Positions 32,863 to 42,736 of a stretch of DNA of 64,000 bases are shown one piece after another. The notes below the pieces were generated by a model that made no database searches, had not been told where the DNA came from, and worked only from the letters and a program-made list of their open reading frames with translations. How positions within the stretch are numbered: position 1 is the first letter of the stretch; the number at the start of each line of letters is the position of its first letter. The stretch is from Nonomuraea pusilla (lineage in GTDB: Bacteria > Actinomycetota > Actinomycetes > Streptosporangiales > Streptosporangiaceae): contig NZ_FOBF01000001.1 in NCBI RefSeq assembly GCF_900109355.1, forward strand, positions 487,613 to 551,612, written 5' to 3'. Position numbers and translations under genes: made by a program.

Positions 32863-34920
32863 ATGAAGAAACGATTGTCACTACTGAGTTCGGTCCTGGC
32901 GCTGTGCGCCGGGCTCGCCGTGGCCGCCCCCGCGCAGGCCGCGCAGGCCGCCACGGCGTCGGCGCAGGCCGCGCCCGTGAAGGTGGCGGTGGGCAAGGTC
33001 AAGGCCACGCCGCCGCGCCAGGACGTCGCCTGCCCGACCACCGTCGGCTTCTCCGCCGTCATCGCCGCCAAGGGCGACGGCGTGGTGCGCTACCGCTGGG
33101 TGCGCGGCGACGGCAGCAGAGGCGCGGTGAAGTCGATCCGCGTCCGCGGCGCGAAGAAGGTCGTCGTGAAGGACCGGCAGACGTTCCAGGAGAGCGTGTC
33201 AGGCTGGCAGGCGGTGCAGGTGATCGGGCGCAAGGGCCTGTCGGCCAAGGCGCGGTTCACCGTCTCCTGCCAGGGTCCCGTCGTCGTCTACGACGAGCGC
33301 CACCCGCTGCCCGCCTCCCACGGCGGCGGGTCGCGTCCGGTCGAGTCGGCCGCGTCCGTGACGGCCGACCCGCCGAGCTACGCCGGCGCCTGCCCGACCA
33401 GCGTCGGCTTCACCGGCGTCATCCAGGTCTCCCGCGTCCCCGCGCGGGTCGTCTACCAGTGGATCGACAGCGCCACCGGCGAGAGCGCGCCCGAGGTCGC
33501 CGAGTTCGGCCCGCGCGACGCCCGCACCCGTACCGTGACGCGGACGCTGCCCGTGTCGGCGAGCGGCACCGGATGGAAGGCCATCCACATCCTGAGCGGG
33601 AACGGCCACGACTCCGGCCGGGCCGCGTACGCGGTCACCTGCTCGCCGCAGACGCTCGTGACGGCGACCGCGGCCGTGGACCAGCCCTCCTACAACGGCG
33701 CCTGCCCGGTCACCCTGACGTTCACCGGCCGCGTCACGGTCAGCCGCGGCCCGGCGGACGTGGAGTACCGCTGGATCGACGACAAGGGCGGCAAGGGCCC
33801 CACGCAGAAGCTGCGGTTCCCTGACAAGCCGGGTCCCGCGTCGGTGACGCCGCTGCCGCTCCAGGTCACCGCCGACGCCAAGGGCCGGCGCGCGCTGGAG
33901 ATCCTCTCGCCCGAACAAAAGATCGTCTGGGTGGACTACTCCGTCGCCTGCGCCAAGCCGGACGACACCAGGGTGGACATCAGCGGGCTCGAACCCGGCG
34001 ACTACACCGGCGACTGCACCGGCGGCGTCGACTACTCGGCCATGGGCCGGGTCACCGTCCCCGCGGGCCCGGCCCGCGAGGTGCCGTGGACCTGGTACCT
34101 CGACGGCGTCGCCGCGGGCAACGGCGTCCTGCGCCTGCCGGCGAGCGACAAGGAACGCACGGCCGACGTGCAGGACTGGGAGGCCAAGCTCAGCGCGTCG
34201 GGCCCGCACACGCTGCAGCTCAAGGCCGGCACGGTCACGGTGAGCAAGTCCTTCACCCTGACCTGCAAGGGCGCCCCCGGCGGCGAGCCGAAGATCACGA
34301 TCAATGGTCTGACGGCGCACCCGGCCTCGTACGTGGGACGCTGCCCCACCAACCCCATGATGTACGCCACTGCGGTCATCTCGAGCGACCGCGCCGCTTC
34401 GATCCGTTACCGCTGGGAGCTCGACGGGCAGCAGGTGGCGGTCTCCACGGTGGAGATCGGCGGCGGCGGCGGGTCGGTGTTGGTGGAGTCGGTCAAGTGG
34501 CAGCGGCTGGAGTCCAAGCTCGACGGAAAGGTCGCGCTGGTGGTCGAGAGCCACAACAAGCCCGTCGCGACCACGGGGTACAGCGTCACCTGCTCCAAGG
34601 TCCAGATCAAGGAGGTCGCCGCCGCCCCGGCGAACACCGAGTGCCCGAAGCAGGCGAACCTCAGCGCCACACTCGCCCTGACGGAGGGCGGCCGCACCTA
34701 CGTCAACTTCCGCTGGTACGCGAAGGCCGCCGGCGAGACGACGTGGAAGCCGCTGCACGACTGGTGGGGAGCCCAGTTCGACAAGCCGGAGGAGCAGAAG
34801 GTGGGCTACACCTACCGGGTGGACTCCACGGCTGAGCACAGGGTGAAGTTCAAGCTGGTCCTCATGAACTGGGGCCTGGAGAAGGAGACCCAGCAGATCA
34901 GTCTCGGCTGCATCAACTAG
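32863..34920 (+). CDS. Secreted protein with six tandem Ig-like, disulfide-bearing repeats
   Basis: A 685-residue exported protein. The signal peptide is MKKRLSLLSSVLALCAGLAVAAPAQA. The mature chain consists of six repeats of about 95-115 residues. Each begins near Y.G.CP with a strand, has a central V.YRW(I/V) strand, and ends with a V(S/T)C strand, so each repeat has a conserved Cys pair. First-repeat cysteines lie in ACPTTVGF and VSCQG; later starts are CPTSVGF, CPVTLTF, CTGGVDY, CPTNPMM and CPKQANL. There is no sortase motif, so it is released or held non-covalently. ATG 32863 follows GAGGGCTGAAGG. Function is unknown; adhesion or surface-layer roles are guesses. Confidence 0.85.
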   Translation: MKKRLSLLSSVLALCAGLAVAAPAQAAQAATASAQAAPVKVAVGKVKATPPRQDVACPTTVGFSAVIAAKGDGVVRYRWVRGDGSRGAVKSIRVRGAKKVVVKDRQTFQESVSGWQAVQVIGRKGLSAKARFTVSCQGPVVVYDERHPLPASHGGGSRPVESAASVTADPPSYAGACPTSVGFTGVIQVSRVPARVVYQWIDSATGESAPEVAEFGPRDARTRTVTRTLPVSASGTGWKAIHILSGNGHDSGRAAYAVTCSPQTLVTATAAVDQPSYNGACPVTLTFTGRVTVSRGPADVEYRWIDDKGGKGPTQKLRFPDKPGPASVTPLPLQVTADAKGRRALEILSPEQKIVWVDYSVACAKPDDTRVDISGLEPGDYTGDCTGGVDYSAMGRVTVPAGPAREVPWTWYLDGVAAGNGVLRLPASDKERTADVQDWEAKLSASGPHTLQLKAGTVTVSKSFTLTCKGAPGGEPKITINGLTAHPASYVGRCPTNPMMYATAVISSDRAASIRYRWELDGQQVAVSTVEIGGGGGSVLVESVKWQRLESKLDGKVALVVESHNKPVATTGYSVTCSKVQIKEVAAAPANTECPKQANLSATLALTEGGRTYVNFRWYAKAAGETTWKPLHDWWGAQFDKPEEQKVGYTYRVDSTAEHRVKFKLVLMNWGLEKETQQISLGCIN

Positions 34921-34965
34921 ACGGGATCGGGCGTGGCGGTGACGTCGCGCCCGATTTCCCGTTTT
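34921..34965 (+). terminator. Intrinsic terminator of the repeat-protein gene
   Basis: The inner stem is TCGGGCG/CGCCCGA and the outer stem ACGGGA/TCCCGT with a 2-nt bulge, followed by TTTT. It begins immediately after the TAG stop. The stretch 34966-35182 holds no convincing gene; it should contain the promoter for the small genes that follow. Confidence 0.75.
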
Positions 34966-35182
34966 CGCAGGTCATGGCCGAATGTGTCCGTCGGCACACA
35001 TAGATCGCGGATAAATGTGCATGATGCCTAGGAGGGGACTTACCGAGGCACGGCAGTCTGGCCGTCTGGAAACACGGGGGGCCGTCAGCGAGTTGTAAGG
35101 GTGTCGAAAGGCTGCGGGGGGATGGTCGAGGCACGAGAACCCCCGAAGCCACATCACCGACGACGAGACCACTGAGGACGTG

Positions 35183-35281
35183 ATGAGGATGCGCCGCATT
35201 CAGGTTCGCCGCCGGCCGCGCAGGCCGGCCGCGGCCGTGCTGGATCTTCGCACGCCGTCGGGGCGACCGCTGCCCTACTGA
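35183..35281 (+). CDS. Possible short basic protein upstream of DUF5999
   Basis: An open frame of 32 codons encoding an Arg/Pro-rich peptide (starts MRMRRIQVRRRP, ends TPSGRPLPY). ATG 35183 follows GAGG at ideal spacing (5 nt). It ends 40 nt before the DUF5999 start. The composition is what random GC-rich DNA often gives, so only the ribosome-binding site and position support it. It might be a leader for DUF5999 or a separate small protein. Confidence 0.35.
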   Translation: MRMRRIQVRRRPRRPAAAVLDLRTPSGRPLPY

Positions 35282-35321
35282 AAGAGAACAGGAACCAGGA
35301 GCGCCGTCTGAGAGGTGCGCG

Positions 35322-35510
35322 ATGTGCAGTCACACTCCCGCTTGTCCGAGTGCCGACTCTCCCGACCGTGAGCGGTCGCACGTGATCGCGGCCCACCCCG
35401 ACCAGGGGTGGAGCCTGCTCTGCAACGGTGTCGTGCTGTTCGAGGACACCGGCCTGCTGCTGCCGGACGGCACGGTCGTCGCGCCGCACAGGGCCCCGGT
35501 CGCCGCCTGA
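35322..35510 (+). CDS. DUF5999 family small protein
   Basis: A 62-residue protein of the actinobacterial DUF5999 family. The N-terminal MCSHTPACPSADSPDRE has two Cys, then comes the conserved GWSLLCNGVVLFEDTGLLLPDG and a short PHRAP tail. The three Cys and the His suggest possible metal binding, though nothing is proven. The family is common and highly conserved in Streptomyces relatives and has no known role. ATG 35322 follows GAGAGGTG. A hairpin terminator follows at once. Confidence 0.85.
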   Translation: MCSHTPACPSADSPDRERSHVIAAHPDQGWSLLCNGVVLFEDTGLLLPDGTVVAPHRAPVAA

Positions 35511-35511
35511 G

Positions 35512-35530
35512 CGGCCCGTCGCGGGCCGTT
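35512..35530 (+). terminator. Hairpin terminator after DUF5999
   Basis: CGGCCCG-tcg-CGGGCCG then TT, two bases after the stop codon. Confidence 0.6.
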
Positions 35531-35625
35531 CCGCGCCGGACGGCGAGGGCCGCCCGGCAACAGGCGTCAGGGGTGCGGCGCGCGTCCCGCGAGCCGGGTA
35601 CGCGCGCTCAGCCCGCGGGCGCCGC

Positions 35626-37278
<1,653 letters not shown>

Positions 37279-37304
37279 GTCCATCCTTTCGGTCCGACGC
37301 TAGA

Positions 37305-38204
37305 TTACGCGCCGGCCGCCCCGCCCAGGTCCCGGCCTCCGGACAGCGCGGCGAGCGGCCTGCGCGGGGGCGCGGTGAGCCCGACGGCGATCCCGGCGAT
37401 GACCAGCCCGGCGCCGGCCAGGTCGTACGCCGAGGGCGTGGCGACGCCGAGCACCAGGCCCGTCACGATGGCCCCGACGGGGATGAGCCCCGCGAACAGC
37501 CCGGCCCGTCCGGGGCCCAGCTTCGGCAGCGAGCTGTACCAGAGGAAGAACGCGACCACGGTCACGACGATCGCCAGGTAGGCGAAGCCCAGCGCCTCGG
37601 CCGCCGTCGGCCACCTGAGCACGCCCGCGCCGTCCTCGGCCAGGCCGGCCACCAGCAGCATGGGCACCGCCAGCGCCGTCGACCAGGCCGACACCCTGAT
37701 CGCGCCCAGCTTCGGCAGCAGCGGCATGGCGAGCAGGGAGAAGCCGGCCTCGCCGGCGAGCGCCCCGAGCGCCCACAGCAGCCCCGCGGGGCCGCCGCTG
37801 CCGAGCCCGGTGGCAAGGGTGGCCCCGGCGACCACGACGGCGGCGCCGGCGAGCAGCCTGGGCGCGGGCCGCCCCCCGGCCAGCGCGAGCACCAGCGGCA
37901 CGGTGCCGAGGACGGTCCCGACCAGCGCGGGCCCGGAAGCGCGCGTGGACTCGACGACGCAGACGTTGAAGACGACCAGGCCGAGCAGGGCGAGCCCGCC
38001 GAGGCAGAGCCACTCGCGCCCGGTCAGCCGGACGAACCGCAGCCCCATCGCCCGGGTGACGGCGAGCAGGACGGCCGAGGCGACGAGGTAGCGCACCGCC
38101 TGCCCGCCGTACACGGGGTAGTCGCCGACCAGGCCGGACACGGCGGCGAGCGTGCCGACGCAGAACATGGCGGCGGCGGCGCCCACGATTCCGTTTCTCA
38201 TCAT
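37305..38204 (-). CDS. EamA (DMT superfamily) transporter
   Basis: A 299-residue membrane protein with ten predicted helices in two EamA halves. Motifs such as RYLVASAVLLAVTRA at the end of helix 2 and AIVVTVVAFFLWYSSLPKLGPGRAGLFAGLIPVGA in the second half are typical of metabolite exporters of the drug/metabolite family. It is divergent from a MocR-type regulator with 69 bp between starts, a common pairing in which the PLP-binding regulator controls the exporter. The substrate is probably an amino acid, amine or vitamin B6-related compound; this is inference from the pair. Confidence 0.88.
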   Translation of the reverse strand: MMRNGIVGAAAAMFCVGTLAAVSGLVGDYPVYGGQAVRYLVASAVLLAVTRAMGLRFVRLTGREWLCLGGLALLGLVVFNVCVVESTRASGPALVGTVLGTVPLVLALAGGRPAPRLLAGAAVVVAGATLATGLGSGGPAGLLWALGALAGEAGFSLLAMPLLPKLGAIRVSAWSTALAVPMLLVAGLAEDGAGVLRWPTAAEALGFAYLAIVVTVVAFFLWYSSLPKLGPGRAGLFAGLIPVGAIVTGLVLGVATPSAYDLAGAGLVIAGIAVGLTAPPRRPLAALSGGRDLGGAAGA

Positions 38205-38224
38205 GGGTCAGGATGCTAGGAAGA

Positions 38225-38273
38225 CAATGGTTCGCGTAAACAGTCCAATGGCACCTCGTAAGAATGGACCAAT
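38225..38273. promoter_or_regulatory. Repeated CCAAT-type boxes between EamA and MocR genes
   Basis: Short repeats ACAATGG (38224-38230), TCCAATGG (38244-38251) and ACCAAT (38268-38273) lie about 20-24 bp apart, in an AT-richer stretch between the divergent starts. MocR/PdxR regulators often bind such spaced direct repeats; the assignment is by position. Confidence 0.4.
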
Positions 38274-39668
38274 ATGGCCGACCTGCATGTCCCCGTCGAC
38301 CGGGCGAAGGGCGGGATCGCCGCGCAGATCGCCGGACGGCTGCGCGACGCCGTGCGCGACGGGCGGCTCGCGCCGGGCACCCGCCTGCCCGCCAGCCGCG
38401 ACCTCGCCGCCGACCTGCAGGTGTCGCGGGGCGTGGTGGTGGAGGCGTACGAGCAGCTCGTGGCCGAGGGGTTCCTCGTGTCGCGGGTGGGCTCCGGCAC
38501 CAGCGTGGCGCCGCTCGGCGCCCGTCCCGGCACGCGGCCGGGCGCGGGGGAGTCGCGGGAGGGCGGCGGGCCGTACTACGGGCACCGGGCCACCTCGCCC
38601 GACCTCGGGCTGTTCCCCAGGGAGCGGTGGCTGGCGGCCGTGCGGCACGTCCTGGCCACGGTGCCGTCCGACGCGCTCGACTACGGCGACCCGGGCGGGG
38701 TGCCCGAGCTGCGTGAGGAACTGGCGGGCTACCTGCGCCGGGTGCGCGCGGCCGACGTGCGCCCAGAGCAGGTCGTCGTCGTGGGCGGCGTGGCGCAGGG
38801 CCTCAGCCTGGTGCTGCACGCGCTCGCCCGGGGGTCCGCCGTGCGGCTGGCCGTCGAGGATCCCAGCAGCCGCCGTCAGCTCCCGCTGCTCAGGCGGGCG
38901 GGCGCGCGGGTGGTCCACGTCCCTGTGGACGGGGAGGGGCTGGTGGTGTCCGCGCTGCGGGCCGACGCCGCCCTGGTCACGCCCGCGCACCACTACCCGA
39001 CGGGCGTGGTGCTCTCCCCGGCCAGGCGCGCGGCGCTGACCGCCTGGGCGGCCGAGGGCGGGCGGACGGTCCTGGAGGACGACTACGACGCCGAGTTCCG
39101 CTACGACCGCGACCCGGTCGGTTGCCTGCAGGGCCTGGCCCCCGACCGGGTGGTGCTGTGCGGCAGCGTCAGCAAGTCACTCGCCCCGGGGCTGCGGCTG
39201 GGCTGGGTGGTGGCGCCGCCGCACCTGGCGGAGGCGGTGCGCCGCGCCCGTGGCGAGCTCGACCTCGGCTCGCCCGTCGTCGAGCAGTACGCGCTCGCCC
39301 GCTTCCTCCGTACGGGCGGCTACGACAGGCACCTGCGCAGGATGCGCAGGGAGTACAGGCGGCGCAGGGACGCCCTGGTCGGGGCCCTGGCGGAGGTGCT
39401 GCCCGAGGTGGGGGTGCGCGGCATCGAGGCGGGCCTGCACGTGTACCTGGAGCTGCCGGAGAGCTGGGACGAGCGGCGCCTCGCCGCGGCGGCGCAGGAG
39501 GTCGGACTGTCGGCCGAGGCGGTGGGCCCGATGCGGACCGCGCCGGGGCCGCCGGCCGTCGTGGTCGGGTTCGCCAGGCTGCCCGCGCACCGCGCTTGGG
39601 AAGCCGTGCAAGGGGTAAAGGTCAGAATGTCAGGACAAAATGTTGACTGTGGGAGCGGGTCTCGCTAG
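38274..39668 (+). CDS. MocR/PdxR-type transcriptional regulator (GntR HTH + aminotransferase fold)
   Basis: A 464-residue protein. The N-terminal GntR winged helix (residues 1-80; GTRLPASRDLAADLQVSRGVVVEAYEQLVAEGF) is joined by a linker to a class I aminotransferase-like domain (about 115-450). PLP-site features are DDYDAEFRYDR, the SVSKSLAPGLRLGW lysine segment and GELDLGSPVVEQYALARF. These proteins use PLP or a PLP-amino-acid adduct as effector. The 3' end carries the promoter of the next operon. ATG 38274 overlaps the last CCAAT-type box, compatible with autoregulation. Confidence 0.92.
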   Translation: MADLHVPVDRAKGGIAAQIAGRLRDAVRDGRLAPGTRLPASRDLAADLQVSRGVVVEAYEQLVAEGFLVSRVGSGTSVAPLGARPGTRPGAGESREGGGPYYGHRATSPDLGLFPRERWLAAVRHVLATVPSDALDYGDPGGVPELREELAGYLRRVRAADVRPEQVVVVGGVAQGLSLVLHALARGSAVRLAVEDPSSRRQLPLLRRAGARVVHVPVDGEGLVVSALRADAALVTPAHHYPTGVVLSPARRAALTAWAAEGGRTVLEDDYDAEFRYDRDPVGCLQGLAPDRVVLCGSVSKSLAPGLRLGWVVAPPHLAEAVRRARGELDLGSPVVEQYALARFLRTGGYDRHLRRMRREYRRRRDALVGALAEVLPEVGVRGIEAGLHVYLELPESWDERRLAAAAQEVGLSAEAVGPMRTAPGPPAVVVGFARLPAHRAWEAVQGVKVRMSGQNVDCGSGSR

Positions 39669-39671
39669 AAA
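39627..39671 (+). promoter_or_regulatory. Promoter and operator of the inositol-type operon
   Basis: TTGACT (39643-39648) and TAGAAA (39666-39671) with a 17-bp spacer form a strong sigma-70-type promoter inside the 3' end of the MocR gene. Immediately upstream, AATGTCAGGACA and AATGTTGACT form a direct repeat 12 bp apart, and TGTC-AG-GACA (39628-39637) is palindromic, suggesting an operator over the -35. Confidence 0.6.
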
Positions 39672-39701
39672 GAAGGCCCCCCATCCCGATAGGAGGCGCC
39701 C

Positions 39702-40640
39702 ATGCGTGTGGGACTGCTGGGCCTGGGCCGGATCGGCGCGTTCCACGCGGCGACGCTGGCCGCGCATCCGCTGGTCGACGAGCTGATCGTCGCCGATCCC
39801 GTACGGACGTCGCCGCACGGCCGTCCGGGCGACCCCTTCGAGACGGACGCCGTGGTGATCGCCACCCCGACCAGCACGCACGCCGAGCTCATCGTCAAGG
39901 CCTGCGAGCTGGGCGTCCCGGCCTTCTGCGAGAAGCCCGTCGCGGGCACCGTGGCCGAGACCGTCAAGGTGCTGGAGTCCAGCAGGGGCAACCGGGTGCG
40001 CATCGGCTTCCAGCGCAGGTTCGACCCCGGGTACGTGGCCGCCGCCGCCGCGCTGCGCGCCGGCGAGCTGGGCGAGCTGCACCGCGTGCACCTGGTCACG
40101 GCCGACCCCGCGCCGCCGCCCGCCGGTTACGTCCCGCTGTCGGGCGGCATCTTCCGCGACTGCCACATCCACGACTTCGACATCCTGCGCTGGGTGACCG
40201 GCCGCGAGGTCGTCTCCGTGTACGCGACCGGCGCGAACCGAGGCGAGGACTTCTTCCGCGAGGCGGGCGACGTCGACACCAGCGCCGCGCTGCTCACCCT
40301 CGACGACGGCACCCTCGCCACCCTGCAGGGCTCCCGCTACAACGGCGCCGGCTACGACGTCCGCATGGAGCTGGCGGGAACCCTGCGCACCCAGGCGGTC
40401 GGGCTCGGCCCGCGCACCCCCCTGCGCTCGGTGGAGGGCCTGCCCGCGCCGGACGATCCGTGGCCCGACTTCGTCGCCCGCTTCCAGGAGGCGTACGTCA
40501 ACGAGATCGATGCCTTCCTGCGCGGCGACGACGACCTCGGCTCCATCGAGGACGCGCTGGAGGCCCTGTACGTGGCCGAGGCGGCCGACCTGTCGCGCCG
40601 TGAGGGCCGTCCCGTCGAGGTCGCGGAGGTGCGGCTGTGA
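39702..40640 (+). CDS. Gfo/Idh/MocA oxidoreductase, inositol 2-dehydrogenase-like
   Basis: A 312-residue NAD(P)-dependent sugar or cyclitol dehydrogenase. The N-terminal Rossmann motif is GLLGLGRIGAFHAATLA; EKPVAGTVAET contains the family Lys of EKP. The C-terminal domain has GGIFRDCHIHDFDILRWVTG, with the catalytic Asp/His pair (D..H.HDFD) typical of IolG-type enzymes that oxidise myo-inositol to scyllo-inosose. The next gene encodes an IolE/IolI-like isomerase, supporting a cyclitol substrate. AGGAGGCG precedes the ATG. The GTGA overlap with the next gene couples the two. Confidence 0.88.
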   Translation: MRVGLLGLGRIGAFHAATLAAHPLVDELIVADPVRTSPHGRPGDPFETDAVVIATPTSTHAELIVKACELGVPAFCEKPVAGTVAETVKVLESSRGNRVRIGFQRRFDPGYVAAAAALRAGELGELHRVHLVTADPAPPPAGYVPLSGGIFRDCHIHDFDILRWVTGREVVSVYATGANRGEDFFREAGDVDTSAALLTLDDGTLATLQGSRYNGAGYDVRMELAGTLRTQAVGLGPRTPLRSVEGLPAPDDPWPDFVARFQEAYVNEIDAFLRGDDDLGSIEDALEALYVAEAADLSRREGRPVEVAEVRL

Positions 40641-41455
40641 AGCTGGCCGGAGCCCCCATCTCGTGGGGCGTGTGCGAGGTGCCGGGCTGGGGCCACCAGC
40701 TCGACCCGGAGCGGGTGCTGTCGGAGATGCGCGAGCTGGGGCTCACGGCCACCGAGCTGGGCCCCGACGGCTATCTGACGCCGGGGTTGATCGGGCGGCA
40801 CGGGCTGCGCCTGGTGGGCGCGTTCGTGCCCGTGGTGCTGCACGACCCCCGCCACGACCCGCTCGCCGGCCTGCTCGACGACCTGCCCGGCGAGGGCACG
40901 CTCGTGCTGGCGGCGGCGACGGGGAGCGACGGCTACGACGCCCGGCCCGAGCTGGACGACGCCGGGTGGGCGACGCTGCTGTCCAACCTCGACAGGATCG
41001 CCGCCGCGCTGGGCCCGCGCGCCTGCCTGCACCCGCACGTCGGCACCATGGTCGAGAGGCGGGACGAGGTCGAGCGCGTGCTGCGGGGCAGCTCCGTCCC
41101 GCTCTGCCTGGACACCGGCCACCTGCTGATCGGCGGCACCGACCCGGCCGACCTGGTCAGGTCCGACCCGTCGCGCGTCGCGCACGTCCATCTGAAGGAC
41201 GTCGACGCCGCCCTGGCGGCCAGGGTCTCCTCGGGCGAGCTGACGTACACGGAGGCGGTGCGCGCGGGCGTGTACCGGCCGCTCGGCCAGGGCGACGTGG
41301 ACATCGCGGGCATCGTCACCGGCCTGGCCGGGAGCGGCTACGACGGCTGGTTCGTCATGGAGCAGGACGTCATCCTGTCCGGCCCGGACGAGCGTCCCGT
41401 CGAGAACGTCCGGCAGAGCATCGCCTACCTGGACGAGGTGCTGGCGGCCCGCTGA
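40637..41455 (+). CDS. Sugar phosphate isomerase/epimerase, IolE/IolI-like
   Basis: A 272-residue TIM-barrel (AP endonuclease 2-like) protein. It starts KLAGAPISWGVCEVPGWG as in inosose dehydratase and inosose isomerase. Metal ligands are likely in ELGPDGY (Glu), LCLDTGHLLIGG (Asp, His), VAHVHLKDVD (His) and FVMEQDV (Glu). It probably acts on the inosose made by the preceding dehydrogenase. GTG 40637 overlaps the upstream TGA. Only two iol-type genes are present, so this is a reduced or peripheral module and not a full catabolic operon. Confidence 0.85.
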   Translation: MKLAGAPISWGVCEVPGWGHQLDPERVLSEMRELGLTATELGPDGYLTPGLIGRHGLRLVGAFVPVVLHDPRHDPLAGLLDDLPGEGTLVLAAATGSDGYDARPELDDAGWATLLSNLDRIAAALGPRACLHPHVGTMVERRDEVERVLRGSSVPLCLDTGHLLIGGTDPADLVRSDPSRVAHVHLKDVDAALAARVSSGELTYTEAVRAGVYRPLGQGDVDIAGIVTGLAGSGYDGWFVMEQDVILSGPDERPVENVRQSIAYLDEVLAAR

Positions 41456-41462
41456 ACGGCCG

Positions 41463-42626
41463 TCAGGCGGGGGCGGCGGCCCGCCGGGGCTGGAAGCCCG
41501 GCGCGAGCACGATGATCGCGGCGGCGAGCAGCAGCGGCGCGCCGAACGCCAGGCGCATGCCGGCGGCTTCGCCGAGGCCGCCCACCAGGGCCGCGCCGAC
41601 CACGAACCCGACGTAGTTGAAGAGGTTCACCCGGGCTATGGCCACGCCGGTCCCGGCCGGGTCGAGCCTGCCCGCCGCCGAGAACGACTGCGGGGCCACC
41701 ACCGACAGGCCGACGCCGGTCAGCCCGAACGCGACCACCGCGAGCGGCTGGTTCGGCGCCAGGACCACGCCGAGGAAGCCCAGCGTGGCCAGGGCGCCGC
41801 CGATCCTGACGATCGCGGCGGGGCCGTACCTGCGCACCGCCAGGTCGCCGCCGAGCCTGACGGCCAGGGTCGCCGCCTGGTAGGCGAAGTACGCGAGCGG
41901 GATCACGTGGGCGCTCGCCTCGACGACGTCGCGCATGTAGACGCTGTTGAAGTTCGAGACGGCGGCGTCGCCGACGTACAGGAAGGCCATCGCCAGGCAG
42001 AGCGGGATGATGGGCCGCCACGGCAGGCCGCCCGAGGGGCTCTCGGCGGCGGTGGTCCCCGCCTTCTCCTCGTCGGCGGTGCACAGGCGCGGGCCGGCGT
42101 ACAGGGAGCCGGCGACGGCCAGCACCATCGGGGCGGCCATGACGACCTGCAGGGGCAGCCCGGCGGCGGCCGACGCCCACAGCGCCCCCGCCGCGCCGAG
42201 CACGCTCCACACGCAGTGGAAGCCGTTCAGCACCTCCATGCCGTAGCGCCGTTCGACCGCCACGCCCTGCATGTTCATCCCCGCGTCCACCGCTCCGACG
42301 GCCAGCCCGAACACCAGCAGGGCGGGGATCAGCAGCGGCACGTCGGGGGCGGCGCCCGCGGCGGCGACGCAGACGGCCACGACGGGCTGGGCGACGCGCA
42401 GCAGCGCCTTGCTGCCGAGCCGGGCGGCGAGCGCGCCGGCGGCGATGCTGCCGACGCCGGCGAAGACCGGCACGATCAGCAGGAGGACGGTGATGGCCCC
42501 CTCGCTGAGTCCGTGCTTGCTCTGCAGGCTCGCCACCTGGATGAGCAGCGTGGCGAAGGAGAGGCCTTGCACGCCGTAGACGACGTACGTGGCGGCGCGG
42601 GTCTGGCGGTCACGGGGGGACGGCAC
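41463..42626 (-). CDS. MFS transporter (YbjJ-like)
   Basis: A 387-residue transporter with 11-12 predicted helices. The fold is recognisable from ALLVFGLAVGAVDAGMNMQGVAVERRYGMEVLNGFHCVWSVLGAAGAL, a block typical of the YbjJ/FucP-related MFS group. It has a short acidic central loop (CTADEEKAGTT). It is divergent from the TetR gene at 42737, its likely regulator. The substrate is unknown. Its end lies 7 bp from the convergent iol-type gene. Confidence 0.87.
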   Translation of the reverse strand: MPSPRDRQTRAATYVVYGVQGLSFATLLIQVASLQSKHGLSEGAITVLLLIVPVFAGVGSIAAGALAARLGSKALLRVAQPVVAVCVAAAGAAPDVPLLIPALLVFGLAVGAVDAGMNMQGVAVERRYGMEVLNGFHCVWSVLGAAGALWASAAAGLPLQVVMAAPMVLAVAGSLYAGPRLCTADEEKAGTTAAESPSGGLPWRPIIPLCLAMAFLYVGDAAVSNFNSVYMRDVVEASAHVIPLAYFAYQAATLAVRLGGDLAVRRYGPAAIVRIGGALATLGFLGVVLAPNQPLAVVAFGLTGVGLSVVAPQSFSAAGRLDPAGTGVAIARVNLFNYVGFVVGAALVGGLGEAAGMRLAFGAPLLLAAAIIVLAPGFQPRRAAAPA

Positions 42627-42736
42627 GGCGGCCTCCTGATCGGGGGGAGAAACATGAGGCGGAGTCAGGTTAACGGCTGGTCAGGTACCTGCGCCAGCAC
42701 GAGACGCGGCCCACCCCCCGAGATAGGGTGCCGGGC

